Part shown: one piece after another, positions 54,864 through 64,000 of the stretch | Position numbering within the stretch: the first letter of the stretch is position 1 | Layout: the number at the start of each line of letters is the position of its first letter | Assembly (NCBI GenBank): GCA_900176545.1 | Contig: FWXP01000001.1 | Location: 186,001-250,000, forward strand | Direction of reading: 5' to 3' | Source of the DNA: Oscillospiraceae bacterium | GTDB taxonomy: Bacteria; Bacillota; Clostridia; Saccharofermentanales; Saccharofermentanaceae | Length of the DNA stretch: 64,000 nucleotides | The notes under the pieces: model-generated | Told to the model about the DNA's origin: nothing | The model's input: the letters and a program-made list of their open reading frames with translations, nothing else | The model's database searches: none | Position numbers and translations under genes: made by a program

Positions 54864-55727
54864 ATGAGACAGAGAATAATCACGGGAATAGCATTTGTTA
54901 TCGGTGTGGCGATGTTTGTGTTGCCCTCGATCTGGTATCCTATCTTTATGCTCCTTTTCTCGATAATAGTAGGAGCTATCAGCTTCTATGAGATGACCAA
55001 GGCATTAAAGGCAGGAGGATTGACGCCTACTGTGCCTCTTCTTGCCATCGGAAGCGCCGCTTCCGTAGCGATCCTGCTTATATCTTACTGGAGAAGCCTG
55101 AACCTTATGACAAGTATCGCGAGCTATGCGCTCGTCGTCCTTATGATGGCATTTGCCGCAGTTGTCATACCTTCTGTCGTAAGGCCTGACGGTAATCACC
55201 TGATGGACGGACTAGTTACTGCCGGAACACTTTTGTATATTACTTTCCCTTTGTTCTGCCTTAGCGCTGTATCCATGCTTGCTGACAAGGGATGGTTCTA
55301 TATGGTGCCTGCACTCTTTGCGGCATGGATCTCCGATACTATGGCTTATTTCTCCGGCGTTACTTTGGGTAAGCATAAGATAGTACCTCATATAAGCCCC
55401 AAGAAGACTTGGGAAGGTTGTATAGGCGGTGCTTTGGGATGTGCTATCGTAGTTACTCTCTACTTTGATATCGTTATCTATAACGTAGCAGGCATTACCA
55501 TGAATATCGTTGTATTCTCCGTTCTCTCATTCTTCCTGGGATTTGTTATGTCAGTTATGTCCCAGCTGGGAGACTGGCTTGCTTCTCTCATCAAGAGAAG
55601 GGTAGGCATCAAGGATTACGGTAATATCTTCCCCGGTCACGGCGGAATGCTCGACAGATTCGACAGTGCATTCTTTACTATCCCTACCGGAGTTCTGCTC
55701 GCTTTTATTTCAGTATTTTTCACATAA
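54864..55727 (+). CDS. cdsA: Phosphatidate cytidylyltransferase
   Basis: A 287-residue membrane enzyme forming CDP-diacylglycerol from phosphatidate and CTP. About eight helices. The C-terminal signature PKKTWEGCIGGALGC followed by QLGDWLASLIKRRVGIKDYG and PGHGGMLDRFDS is complete. It starts 4 bp after uppS, with AAGGAG upstream, and is followed by dxr. Confidence 0.95.
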   Translation: MRQRIITGIAFVIGVAMFVLPSIWYPIFMLLFSIIVGAISFYEMTKALKAGGLTPTVPLLAIGSAASVAILLISYWRSLNLMTSIASYALVVLMMAFAAVVIPSVVRPDGNHLMDGLVTAGTLLYITFPLFCLSAVSMLADKGWFYMVPALFAAWISDTMAYFSGVTLGKHKIVPHISPKKTWEGCIGGALGCAIVVTLYFDIVIYNVAGITMNIVVFSVLSFFLGFVMSVMSQLGDWLASLIKRRVGIKDYGNIFPGHGGMLDRFDSAFFTIPTGVLLAFISVFFT

Positions 55728-55748
55728 AGGAAGAGATCTTTACAGGTT

Positions 55749-56915
55749 ATGAGAAAGCTTTCGATATTAGGTTCAACAGGTTCCATCGGTACCCAGACTC
55801 TTGAAGTATGCAGGAATAATCCTGAGGATTTTGAAGTAAAGGGGCTATGCTGCGGAAGTAATATCGATCTTCTCTATAAGCAGATAATCGAGTTCAAGCC
55901 GGAAGTGGTATCTGTTGATTCAGAGCAGAAGGCTTCTGAACTTAAGGCTATGCTTCCTTCTGATATAAATACTCAGGTCCTTGCTGGTCATGAAGGCACA
56001 CTTGCGGTGGCTACATTGGAATCTGCTGATACCGTCGTTGGTGCGATGGTAGGCATATCAGGACTTGAGCCAACATATAATGCTATCTTGCGAGGTAAGG
56101 ATATCGCTCTTGCAAATAAAGAGACTCTCGTTACGGGAGGCGACGTGATAATGCCTCTGGTAAAGGAGAAGGGAGTATCACTTCTTCCTGTAGACAGCGA
56201 GCATTGTGCTATCTGGCAGTGCCTGTGGGGAGAGAAGCAGGAGAACCTGGACAGGATACTTATAACGGCTTCCGGCGGACCTTTCAGAGGCAAGAGCCGT
56301 TCTGATCTGGAGAATGTTACATTGGAGAATGCCCTTGCTCATCCCACGTGGAAGATGGGTGGCAAGGTTACTATCGATTCATCCACGATGATGAATAAGG
56401 GACTTGAGATTATCGAGGCTCACCATTTGTTCGGCGTAGATGTAGATCATGTAGACGTAGTAGTACATCCGCAGAGCGTTATCCATTCCATGATAAGGAT
56501 GCGAGACGGATCTGTTCTGGCTCAGATGGGAAAACCCAGCATGATACTTCCCATCATGGTGGCTCTTTATTATCCTGAGAGAGGTCCCAGGCTCCTTGAG
56601 GAGTTCGATCCTTTCTGTGCAGGATGTAATGATCTTACCTTTGAGAAGTGTGATACTGACGTATTCAGGCTCTTAAAGCTTGCATATGACTGCGGAAGGG
56701 AAGGCGGTCTTATGCCTACGGTCATGAATGCCGCAAATGAAGTCGCAGTATTCTCATTCCTTGACGGAAAGAGCGGCTATCTCGATATAGAGCGTACTGT
56801 GTACGATGTCTGTGATAAAATGTCATCTGAGATATCGGGAATTAAGGATATGGATATTGATACGATCCTGAAGATCGATAAGGAATCAAGGATAAGAGCG
56901 GGAGAGATATTGTAA
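55749..56915 (+). CDS. dxr: 1-deoxy-D-xylulose-5-phosphate reductoisomerase
   Basis: A 388-residue NADPH enzyme of the MEP isoprenoid pathway. The N-terminal Rossmann motif LGSTGSIGTQTLEV, ALANKETLVTGG, LLPVDSEHCAIWQ and TASGGPFRG are diagnostic, and MMNKGLEIIEAHHLF completes the metal site. With the ispH fusion at 37 kb it shows the MEP route is used. It is followed after 2 bp by rseP. Confidence 0.96.
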   Translation: MRKLSILGSTGSIGTQTLEVCRNNPEDFEVKGLCCGSNIDLLYKQIIEFKPEVVSVDSEQKASELKAMLPSDINTQVLAGHEGTLAVATLESADTVVGAMVGISGLEPTYNAILRGKDIALANKETLVTGGDVIMPLVKEKGVSLLPVDSEHCAIWQCLWGEKQENLDRILITASGGPFRGKSRSDLENVTLENALAHPTWKMGGKVTIDSSTMMNKGLEIIEAHHLFGVDVDHVDVVVHPQSVIHSMIRMRDGSVLAQMGKPSMILPIMVALYYPERGPRLLEEFDPFCAGCNDLTFEKCDTDVFRLLKLAYDCGREGGLMPTVMNAANEVAVFSFLDGKSGYLDIERTVYDVCDKMSSEISGIKDMDIDTILKIDKESRIRAGEIL

Positions 56916-56917
56916 TA

Positions 56918-58288
56918 ATGTCAATTGTAGTAAGTATATTGATAATCCTGGTCATACTGGGACTTCTTGTCACGGCCCATGAGCTGGGACATTTCTGGGT
57001 TGCCTCATGGCTTAAGATAAAGGCTTTCGAAGTCTCTATCTTCGTAGGCCCTAAGCTTTTGCAGTGGAAGCGCAAAGGCGTTGAGTACACTATAAGGGCT
57101 ATCCCTCTCGGAGCTTATGTCAGATTCTCTGAATTCGATGACGAGGGTAATGTCATCAAGGATGACGATCCGGCGCTGCTCATCAATCAGAAGCGCTGGA
57201 AGAGACTCCTCGTAGCTCTTGCAGGTCCTTTCATGAACCTTGTATTAGGTGTCCTTATCTTCGTGATCCTCTTTGCGGTCAATCCCTCTTGGTTCATGAC
57301 TCTCGATACTGATGAGACGGCTCCTTATACACAGATGGCCATAGCCATCGAGAACTGTCCTGAATATAATGAGGGAGATATCATCACTCATGTAAACGGC
57401 AAGAGAGTATTTTCCTACTTTGATTTTGCTTTCGAAGCAGGATATTTCCCTAAGGATATCGATGTAATGACACTTACGTTGAAGTCGGGAAGTACAGGTG
57501 AGTCCTATGAGATGGTATTAGATCCCGTTCCGGTCGAAAGACCTATGATGGGATTTAAATACTACGCTGAGATAGATGAAGAATATAACGGCTGGCCAAT
57601 ATCTGAGATATATGAGGACGCCAATAACGGTTCTCCGGTATTAAAGGCAGGAGATATCCTTGTAGCTATCAATGATATCCCCGTTGTTGATGATTCCATC
57701 TATGATTTCTGTGATTCCCTTCATGACGGCGATACCGTAACATTTACTTTCTATAGGGATGGTGTCGAGCACCATGAGGACAGTGTTGTAAATACTCTTC
57801 TTGTTCCTTCGATCGATTACAGAGGAATATACCTTACTTCTCATAAGATCAATTCCGTTAAGGAATTCTTCGTAGCCATCAAGACAGCTTCCGCTACACC
57901 TTTATCTGTAGGCAGGATCACTGTCAGCATCCTGCAAAATGCACTCAAAGGAAGCGTAGAGCCATATAATGTAGTTCAGGGTCCGGTCGGACTTACGGCA
58001 TCCGTATCGGAAGTCGTTACTGAGAATGATACTTCTGTTTATGATAAAGTATCCAACCTTATCATGTATTCAGCGATGATATCCCTCGGACTTATGTATT
58101 CGAATATGCTCCCTATCCCGGGTCTTGACGGTAATCAGGTAATACTCCTGATCGTAGAGGCTGTCATAGGACGTCCTATATCCAGGAAGGCAGAAGACGT
58201 TATAGCCGTAGTAGGCTTTATCATGCTCATATTATTAGCAGTCTTTGCTCTGGCATCAGATATCATCAGGATAGTCATAGGCGCATAA
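56918..58288 (+). CDS. rseP: Site-2 protease RseP/RasP
   Basis: A 456-residue membrane metalloprotease that cuts anti-sigma factors, signal peptides and similar membrane substrates. The zinc motif HELGH is at residues 21-25 in the first helix. PDZ-like domains occupy the middle (about 125-310, with GDIITHVNGKRV and AGDILVAINDIPV). The second zinc motif is LPIPGLDGNQ near 405. It is longer than RseP of E. coli only by a modest middle extension. It is the last gene of the cluster; no clear terminator follows, only the TTGTCG array. Confidence 0.94.
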   Translation: MSIVVSILIILVILGLLVTAHELGHFWVASWLKIKAFEVSIFVGPKLLQWKRKGVEYTIRAIPLGAYVRFSEFDDEGNVIKDDDPALLINQKRWKRLLVALAGPFMNLVLGVLIFVILFAVNPSWFMTLDTDETAPYTQMAIAIENCPEYNEGDIITHVNGKRVFSYFDFAFEAGYFPKDIDVMTLTLKSGSTGESYEMVLDPVPVERPMMGFKYYAEIDEEYNGWPISEIYEDANNGSPVLKAGDILVAINDIPVVDDSIYDFCDSLHDGDTVTFTFYRDGVEHHEDSVVNTLLVPSIDYRGIYLTSHKINSVKEFFVAIKTASATPLSVGRITVSILQNALKGSVEPYNVVQGPVGLTASVSEVVTENDTSVYDKVSNLIMYSAMISLGLMYSNMLPIPGLDGNQVILLIVEAVIGRPISRKAEDVIAVVGFIMLILLAVFALASDIIRIVIGA

Positions 58289-58308
58289 AGTCCCATTAAT
58301 AGTACTCG

Positions 58309-58344
58309 TTGTCGAAATTTGTCGGCAATTGTCGTAAATTGTCG
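58309..58344 (+). promoter_or_regulatory. Four TTGTCG direct repeats phased at 10 bp (0A-box-like array)
   Basis: TTGTCG occurs at 58309, 58319, 58329 and 58339, each exactly 10 bp from the last, in the same orientation. The first copy reads TTGTCGAA, the textbook Spo0A 0A box; the others differ only after TTGTCG. The array lies 60-96 bp before the comM-like start. A possible promoter TTCCTC-N17-TATGTT follows at 58351-58379. Confidence 0.6.
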
Positions 58345-58404
58345 CAACATTTCCTCTTGCCATGCTGATACCATATGTTCACCTAAGAACTCAAGGAGGA
58401 TATT

Positions 58405-59922
58405 ATGGGCAGAAGAGTGCGCTTGGCAAAGGTCTATACAGGCTATGCCGAAGGACTTGACGGCAAGATATACGAGATAGAGACTGCGATCACACCGGGT
58501 ATCCCTTACTTCGATGTTATCGGTATGTGTGATTCTTCCATAAGAGAATCAGGCGGAAGGATCAAAGCGGCTCTTATCACTTCAGGATTTGATTTTCCCA
58601 AAGGCAGGATAACCGTATCCATCTCTCCGGCATATGTGAAGAAGACAGGTTCGTCATTTGATCTGCCTATCGCCATATGTATACTTCTCGCATCCGGTCA
58701 GCTCATATTGGAACAGGGTAAGAAGATATATGCTGAAGGGGAGCTTTCTCTTAACGGCAAGGTAAAGGGAACACCCGGATCTTCAGTACGCCTTAATTCC
58801 GAACAGAGCTATGATTATTGCCTGATCCCGGAAGATGAGGCACCCTGCATAATGACAGACAGGCAATTCATGCCGATATCGCATCTGAGGAATATAAGTG
58901 ATCCGCTGATCGACGTATGGTATTCCCCCGGAACCGGTGCAATTGATATCAAGCTTCAGGATGATTTTGACGATATACCTGATCTAAGTGAGATAAAAGG
59001 CCAGCCTAAAGCTTTAAGATCGGTACTTATCGCTGCATCGGGATGGCATAATCTGTTACTGCTGGGAAGCCCGGGGAGTGGCAAATCTTCGTGCGGCAAG
59101 ATGATATCGGGGATAATGCCTCCAATGACATTGCAAGAGGCAAGAGATGTCATGCTTATCAATGAGTCCATAGGTACATATGATAATACGACTGTTCCCA
59201 AGAGACCCTCTTTATATATTCACCCGGGGATCACCGCCACGAGGCTTACAGGTTCCTCGTCTAAGTTGATCCCCGGTGAATTCTCTCTGGCTCATCAGGG
59301 TGTCCTGTTCGCAGATGAGCTCTGCGAATATAAGTCGGATATCCTTGATCTTATGAGGATCCCCTTGGAAGAACATAAGATAAGAATGGTAAAAGACGGT
59401 ATAAGTCATGAATTTCCTGCGGATTTTCTCTTTATCGGCGCAGGCAATCCCTGCAGGTGCGGAATGCTATATGAGACGGATGAAGTCTGTACTTGTACTC
59501 CTGCGGTAAGGAAGAGATATCTTGGGAAGCTCTCGGGACCTTTGCTTGACAGGATAGATCTATATTGCGAGATGAGGAGTATCAAGGGCGAGGACTTAAG
59601 GAAGATAACCCAAAAAGAGAATAAAGAACTGAACCGCAGCATGAGGGAGCAGGTGAAGTGTGCCTGGCAGATCCAGGAAGATAGATATAAGGATATGGGG
59701 ATACGATTCAACGGAAGATATGACGGCGCTGACAGAGATATCTTGAGGGCCGACCAAGAAACCATAGATTATGCCACCGATGTAGCTTCAAAGGCGGGAT
59801 TTTCCGCAAGAGGTTTTTCTAAGCTCATGAGAGTAGGAAGGACTATAGCCGACCTTGATCAAAGAGCTGATATGACGGTTCAGGATATATCAGAAGCAGC
59901 AGTGTACAGAAGGAGGATCTGA
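58405..59922 (+). CDS. ComM/YifB-family Mg-chelatase-like AAA ATPase
   Basis: A 505-residue ATPase. An N-terminal ChlI domain (EIETAITPGIPYFDVIGM, residues 19-36) is joined to an AAA+ domain with Walker A GSPGSGKS (221-228) and Walker B region GVLFADELCEY, then a C-terminal Mg-chelatase domain (SARGFSKLMRVGRTIADLD). ComM is a helicase that extends D-loops during natural transformation. The pre-sensor motif here reads PKRPSLYIHPGITAT rather than the usual PFRxPHHT, so it is divergent. AAGGAGGA is the ribosome site. It is 1 bp from dprA. Confidence 0.88.
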   Translation: MGRRVRLAKVYTGYAEGLDGKIYEIETAITPGIPYFDVIGMCDSSIRESGGRIKAALITSGFDFPKGRITVSISPAYVKKTGSSFDLPIAICILLASGQLILEQGKKIYAEGELSLNGKVKGTPGSSVRLNSEQSYDYCLIPEDEAPCIMTDRQFMPISHLRNISDPLIDVWYSPGTGAIDIKLQDDFDDIPDLSEIKGQPKALRSVLIAASGWHNLLLLGSPGSGKSSCGKMISGIMPPMTLQEARDVMLINESIGTYDNTTVPKRPSLYIHPGITATRLTGSSSKLIPGEFSLAHQGVLFADELCEYKSDILDLMRIPLEEHKIRMVKDGISHEFPADFLFIGAGNPCRCGMLYETDEVCTCTPAVRKRYLGKLSGPLLDRIDLYCEMRSIKGEDLRKITQKENKELNRSMREQVKCAWQIQEDRYKDMGIRFNGRYDGADRDILRADQETIDYATDVASKAGFSARGFSKLMRVGRTIADLDQRADMTVQDISEAAVYRRRI

Positions 59923-59923
59923 T

Positions 59924-61057
59924 ATGAGCGATAAGATGATGACGGATCTGGAGTACACGGCAATTAGATTCAATACCAAGATCAATTCCAAGGTAATTAG
60001 CGACCTTTATTCCAATGGTGCAGTATCTTCCATAAAAGACCTTACAACGCAGGGCATAGAAAAGATCAGAAGGGATATTGGTGAATTTGACCTTCAGCAA
60101 AGAACAAAGGATGCTGTGGAGAATGCCTTCAAGTCCCGAGACAGGATCCTGGAGATAGCAAGTGAATATAAGACTGCTTGTGATATTAACGGTATATATA
60201 CAGTATCCGAAGATGACGATGACTATCCATATCTATGGCGATATATATCAGGTATGCCTAAGGTCATATTTGCCAGAGGCAGAAGGGATATCCTCGATAT
60301 ATGCCATAAGAAGGGAGCATGCTCCATAGTAGGTACGAGAAAGCCCGGGAGATATGCCCTATATGCTACGGAAGAATTTACTAAGGAACTTATAAAAGAA
60401 GAGATAGTCATAGTGTCCGGGATGGCCCTGGGGATTGACAGGAAAGCTCATGAGACAGCCATCGCCAACGGCGGATCGACTGTCGCCTTTATGCCGTGCG
60501 GAGCCGATATCATATATCCCTATCAGAATAAGGATATATACGAAAGGGTGACGACAGACGGACTTATCATCTCTGAGATGCCTCCCGGTAAGGAAGTGAT
60601 AAAACAGTATTTCCCGGCAAGGAACAGGCTCATCGCAGGACTTGGTGATGTGACCCTCATCATGGAAGCAGGACTTTACAGCGGCACTTTGCATACTGCA
60701 TCGTTTGCGGCTAACCAGGGAAAGGATGTATTCGTTCTTCCTAATAATATCTATTCTGATAACTGTCATGGAGGACTTCTGCTTCTAAGAGACGGCGCGG
60801 AAGTGCTTCTGGATGCTGCTACGGTAATAGACAGGATAAGAGATAACGTAATGTACAGATATGATGTTCCGGAGGATAAGAGCGATGATCCAAAGTCGCG
60901 GATAAAGGATCTTCTGGCTATCCGTCCCATGAGTCTTGACGAGATCGTAGCCATCACGGGAGATGCTTACGAACATATCACAAAAGTCCTTACGGATCTG
61001 GAATTACAAGGCCTTACGGAGCTTAAGCGGGGAAAATACATTTTGACAATCCGATGA
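59924..61057 (+). CDS. dprA: DNA-processing protein DprA
   Basis: A 377-residue single-strand DNA-binding protein that loads RecA on incoming DNA. The Rossmann-like domain (about 125-300) has VGTRKPGRYA, VSGMALGIDRKAHETA, GLIISEMPPG, FPARNRLIAGL and EAGLYSGTLHTA; the C-terminal winged helix follows (about 310-377). A helix-hairpin-helix-like N-terminus precedes. The start is 1 bp after the comM stop with AAGGAGGA upstream. Together these form a competence/recombination pair. Confidence 0.94.
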   Translation: MSDKMMTDLEYTAIRFNTKINSKVISDLYSNGAVSSIKDLTTQGIEKIRRDIGEFDLQQRTKDAVENAFKSRDRILEIASEYKTACDINGIYTVSEDDDDYPYLWRYISGMPKVIFARGRRDILDICHKKGACSIVGTRKPGRYALYATEEFTKELIKEEIVIVSGMALGIDRKAHETAIANGGSTVAFMPCGADIIYPYQNKDIYERVTTDGLIISEMPPGKEVIKQYFPARNRLIAGLGDVTLIMEAGLYSGTLHTASFAANQGKDVFVLPNNIYSDNCHGGLLLLRDGAEVLLDAATVIDRIRDNVMYRYDVPEDKSDDPKSRIKDLLAIRPMSLDEIVAITGDAYEHITKVLTDLELQGLTELKRGKYILTIR

Positions 61058-61071
61058 TGTATCATTATATT
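61043..61071 (+). promoter_or_regulatory. Strong predicted promoter of topA
   Basis: TTGACA at 61043-61048 and TATATT at 61066-61071, spacer 17 bp. The -35 lies inside the last codons of dprA. The start is expected near 61078, giving a leader of about 29 nt. Confidence 0.75.
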
Positions 61072-61106
61072 AAATATTCGTAGAATATATTTAGTATGGT
61101 GTCACT

Positions 61107-63260
61107 ATGGGTAAAAAGCTGGTAATAGTAGAGTCGCCTACCAAGGCGAAGACAATAGGAAGATATCTCGGTAAGGATTATAAGATCTCCGCTTCGGTAG
61201 GTCATATAAGGGATCTGCCGAGAAATTCAATGGGTGTTAACGTTAATGACGATTTTAAGCCTATATATATAACTACTAATGTAAAGGTAGTAAAGGAATT
61301 AAGGGAACTGGCTTCAGATGCTGATTTTGTATATATCGCAACGGACCCTGACCGTGAAGGTGAAGCTATCGCATGGCATGTTGCTCATGTACTTAAGATC
61401 GATCCCGCGACCAACTGCAGGATCACATTCAATGAGATCACTAAGAAAGCCGTACAGGAGGCTATCTCCAATCCCAGATCCATAGATATGGATCTCGTAG
61501 ATGCACAGCAGGCACGAAGGATCCTGGACAGACTCGTAGGATACGAGCTCAGTCCGCTCCTTTGCAGCAAGATAAGAAGAGGCCTTTCCGCAGGACGTGT
61601 TCAGTCCGTAGCTACAAAGATAGTTATGGACAGGGATGCACAGATAGATGCATTCATCCCTGAGGATTACTGGCTCGTTAATTCTATGGTCAAGCCTGCA
61701 GACGGCGGTTCCAAGTTCAAGGTATCCTATTACGGTACCGAGTCCGGCGGTAAGGTGGATAAGCCCAAGAACGGCAGGATCCTTACAGAGGAGAAGGCTA
61801 AGAGTGTAGTAGAGGCCGTACAGGGCAATGACTTTAAGGTCATATCCGTTAAGAAGGGTGAAGGCACCAGAAAGCCCGCACCTCCGTTTACGACTTCAAC
61901 CATGCAGCAGGAGGCTTCCAGGAGACTCGGATTCTCCACTAAGAAGACTACATCCCTTGCACAGCAGCTCTACGAAGGTATCGAGATAGCAGGACAGGGT
62001 CAGACGGCTCTCGTATCCTATATCCGTACGGATTCCGTAAGAGTATCTGATGAAGCTGTCGCATTCTCCAGGACCTTGATCGAAGAGAAGTTCGGCAAGG
62101 AATATGTATGTCCTTATAAGAGAAACTATAAGAATAAGAATTCTGCTCAGGATGCTCACGAGGCTATCAGGCCTACTCACTTTGACCTCAATCCCGAGCT
62201 TATAAAGTCATCTCTTTCCAACGATCAGTATAAGCTCTATAAGCTTATCTGGGAGAGATTCTTAGCTTCTCAGATGGCTGATGCTTCCATCGATACAGTT
62301 ACTATGGAAGCAGAGTGCAATCATGAGATCTTCCGTGCTCAGGGAGAGACTGTGGCTTTTGCAGGATTCCTTGCCATCTATGCCGATATCAAGGAAGAGA
62401 ATGAAGAAGATAACGAGAAGGATAATAAGAGCAAGCTTCCCGAGCTTACTGAAGGTCAGACCTTAAAGAACTTGGATCTTACCTGCGATAAGAAGCAGAC
62501 TCTTCCTCCGCCTCACTATACAGAAGCAACGCTTATCAAGGCTATGGAGGATAACGGTATCGGAAGACCTTCTACTTATTCTGCTACCATAAGCACTATC
62601 CTCGATCGTAAGTATGTTGACAGGGAGGGCAGAAACCTCCATATCACTGAGCTCGGTAAGCTCGTTACCAACATGCTCGAAGCTAACTTCAATCAGATAG
62701 TAGACGTATCCTTTACTGCAGCAATGGAGGAGAAGCTGGATACTGTCGAGACCGGCAATGCAAACTGGGTGAAGGTATTATCCGAATTCTATCCCGGCTT
62801 CCACGAGCAGGTTCAGAATGCATCTGATTCCATTGAGAAGGTAAAGATCGAATCCGAGAAGATCGGCGAGAAGTGTCCCGAGTGCGGTGAAGGCGACCTT
62901 GTCATAAAGGAAGGAAGAAACGGTAAGTTCATCGCATGTTCCTGCTTCCCCAAGTGTACCTATACGAGGAATATCGAAGTACAGGCTAAGGGTAAGTGTC
63001 CCGTATGCGGTTCCGGTCTTCTTGTTAGGAAGACAAGAAAGGGCAGCAAGACCTTCTATGTATGTGACAAGAAGGGCAGTAATCCTGATTGTGAGTTCAT
63101 CTCATGGGATCTTCCCATAGATGACAAGAAGTGTGAGACATGCGGTTCCTATATGGTATGGCACAGGTTCAGGGGTAAGGTCTATCCCAAGTGTTCCAAC
63201 CAGGACTGTGAGACCAATAAGAAGAAAAAGAAGTCTGATAAGGACGGCGCTGATGAGTAA
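61107..63260 (+). CDS. topA: DNA topoisomerase I
   Basis: A 717-residue type IA topoisomerase that relaxes negative supercoils. The TOPRIM domain is at 1-120 ([10 protein letters not shown] and [13 protein letters not shown]). The active-site Tyr305 lies in [11 protein letters not shown]. The core continues to about 590, followed by three C-terminal Cys4 zinc ribbons (CPECGEGDL..., CPVCGSGLL..., CETCGSYM...). It has its own promoter and a weak ribosome site. It overlaps trmFO by eight bases. Confidence 0.97.
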   Translation: MGKKLVIVESPTKAKTIGRYLGKDYKISASVGHIRDLPRNSMGVNVNDDFKPIYITTNVKVVKELRELASDADFVYIATDPDREGEAIAWHVAHVLKIDPATNCRITFNEITKKAVQEAISNPRSIDMDLVDAQQARRILDRLVGYELSPLLCSKIRRGLSAGRVQSVATKIVMDRDAQIDAFIPEDYWLVNSMVKPADGGSKFKVSYYGTESGGKVDKPKNGRILTEEKAKSVVEAVQGNDFKVISVKKGEGTRKPAPPFTTSTMQQEASRRLGFSTKKTTSLAQQLYEGIEIAGQGQTALVSYIRTDSVRVSDEAVAFSRTLIEEKFGKEYVCPYKRNYKNKNSAQDAHEAIRPTHFDLNPELIKSSLSNDQYKLYKLIWERFLASQMADASIDTVTMEAECNHEIFRAQGETVAFAGFLAIYADIKEENEEDNEKDNKSKLPELTEGQTLKNLDLTCDKKQTLPPPHYTEATLIKAMEDNGIGRPSTYSATISTILDRKYVDREGRNLHITELGKLVTNMLEANFNQIVDVSFTAAMEEKLDTVETGNANWVKVLSEFYPGFHEQVQNASDSIEKVKIESEKIGEKCPECGEGDLVIKEGRNGKFIACSCFPKCTYTRNIEVQAKGKCPVCGSGLLVRKTRKGSKTFYVCDKKGSNPDCEFISWDLPIDDKKCETCGSYMVWHRFRGKVYPKCSNQDCETNKKKKKSDKDGADE

Positions 63261-64000
63261 GACAGTTACCGTTATAGGTGCAGGCCTTGCAGGATCCGAG
63301 GCTGCTCATCTTTTATCGAGGTTCGACATCAAGGTCGATCTTTATGAGATGAAGGCAGTAAGGAAGAGTCCTGCTCACCATAGCGATGATTATGCAGAGC
63401 TCGTATGCAGCAATTCATTAAGAGCAAATAATATCGAGAATGCCGTAGGACTTCTCAAAGAAGAATTAAGGGTATTAGGCTCCCTTATAATGGAAGCCGC
63501 CGATAAGGCCCAGGTACCTGCGGGCGGCGCTCTGGCTGTAGACAGAGACGAGTTTTCCGGATATATAACCGAGAAGATCAAGAATGATCCCAACATCACC
63601 GTCCATGAAGAGGAAGTAAAGAAGATCCCCGAAGACGGTATAGTCATTGTTGCCACAGGTCCTCTTACGGATGGTGAGCTCTACGAAGATATAATGAAGA
63701 CCTTAGGTGATTCCAAGCTTCATTTCTTCGATGCCGCAGCGCCCATCGTCAAGGCGGATTCCATCGACATGAGCAAGGCTTTCAAGGCTTCAAGATACGG
63801 TAAGGGCGGAGATGACTACATCAATTGCCCCATGAACAAGGATGAATACCTTAACTTCTACCATGAACTCATAGGTGCCGAGAGGGCAGATGTTAAGTAC
63901 TTTGACAAGGAGATCGTTTTCGAAGGCTGTATGCCCATCGAGACAATGGCTTCACGAGGCGAGGATACAATGAGGTTCGGTCCTTTAAAGCCCGTAGGAC
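63253..64000 (+). CDS. trmFO: Methylenetetrahydrofolate--tRNA-(uracil-5-)-methyltransferase TrmFO, N-terminal part
   Basis: The first 249 codons of a folate/FAD-dependent enzyme forming 5-methyluridine at tRNA position 54. The FAD-binding [10 protein letters not shown] motif is at residues 9-18, followed by [29 protein letters not shown]-type sequence (split about 37-66) and [19 protein letters not shown] further on, all strongly diagnostic. The gene runs off the window end with no stop. The ATG at 63253 overlaps the end of topA by eight bases. The topA-trmFO order is common in Firmicutes. Confidence 0.96.
   Translation, partial: MSKTVTVIGAGLAGSEAAHLLSRFDIKVDLYEMKAVRKSPAHHSDDYAELVCSNSLRANNIENAVGLLKEELRVLGSLIMEAADKAQVPAGGALAVDRDEFSGYITEKIKNDPNITVHEEEVKKIPEDGIVIVATGPLTDGELYEDIMKTLGDSKLHFFDAAAPIVKADSIDMSKAFKASRYGKGGDDYINCPMNKDEYLNFYHELIGAERADVKYFDKEIVFEGCMPIETMASRGEDTMRFGPLKPVG

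Noticed and set aside
58309-58344. CRISPR or iteron-type origin at the TTGTCG repeats
   Set aside because: The repeat unit is 6 bp with 4-bp gaps, far too short for CRISPR, and no replication gene or AT-rich unwinding region is adjacent; an operator fits better.

Overview
The window looks like a chromosome fragment from an uncultured-type member of the Clostridia (Firmicutes). Supporting signs are an IspH protein fused to ribosomal S1 domains, the pyrH-frr-uppS-cdsA-dxr-rseP and dprA-topA-trmFO gene orders, scpA-scpB next to cmk, strong AGGAGG-type ribosome sites, TTGACA/TATAAT promoters, PT-rich linkers in surface proteins and a Spo0A-like box array. Codon use in most genes strongly favours AAG and GAG over AAA and GAA. 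The species cannot be named from the sequence. No rRNA, tRNA, CRISPR array, insertion sequence or prophage was seen, and no gene-free stretch exceeds 300 bases.

Layout. 1-5.6 kb: the end of clpX, a ROK sugar kinase, a Nudix hydrolase, valS and a small membrane protein, closed by a terminator. 5.7-10.5 kb: a TetR regulator, mnmA on the minus strand, a membrane-anchored alpha/beta hydrolase, fba and a possibly leaderless membrane gene. 10.7-14 kb: a LacZ-like GH2 protein that has lost the active-site landmarks. 14-17.2 kb: a minus-strand operon of OmpR-type response regulator, histidine kinase and RluF-like pseudouridine synthase. 17.4-21.3 kb: two paralogous lipoproteins, then an RNA methyltransferase, an RluA-type synthase and an HD protein.

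21.4-30 kb: a 2,699-residue secreted RHS/YD-repeat protein carrying carbohydrate-binding-like and lectin-like domains. It ends in an AT-rich variable toxin-like tail and is followed by a small probable immunity gene. 30-39.1 kb: a long tightly packed operon of ileS (eukaryote-like type), an M50 protease, scpA, scpB, a RpiR regulator, cmk and the ispH-S1 fusion. 39.3-43.4 kb: an NlpC/P60 cell-wall hydrolase and two more lipoproteins of the 17-19 kb family. 43.4-44.6 kb: an M20 dipeptidase on the minus strand.

44.8-58.3 kb holds rpsB-tsf and pyrH-frr-uppS-cdsA-dxr-rseP (translation, lipid carrier, phospholipid and isoprenoid genes). This conserved order is interrupted by two minus-strand surface genes built from a repeated DUF2135/YfaP-like domain, one with a C-type-lectin-like domain and a cytoplasmic zinc ribbon, and by a CPBP protease. 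58.3-64 kb: a ComM-like AAA ATPase, dprA, topA and the start of trmFO. Upstream of the comM-like gene sit four TTGTCG repeats spaced exactly 10 bp apart, resembling tandem Spo0A boxes.

The strongest candidates for new biology are the DUF2135/lectin surface pair, the RHS protein with its exchangeable tail and palindromic start region, the GH2 pseudoenzyme, the phased 0A-like array and the four-member lipoprotein family.
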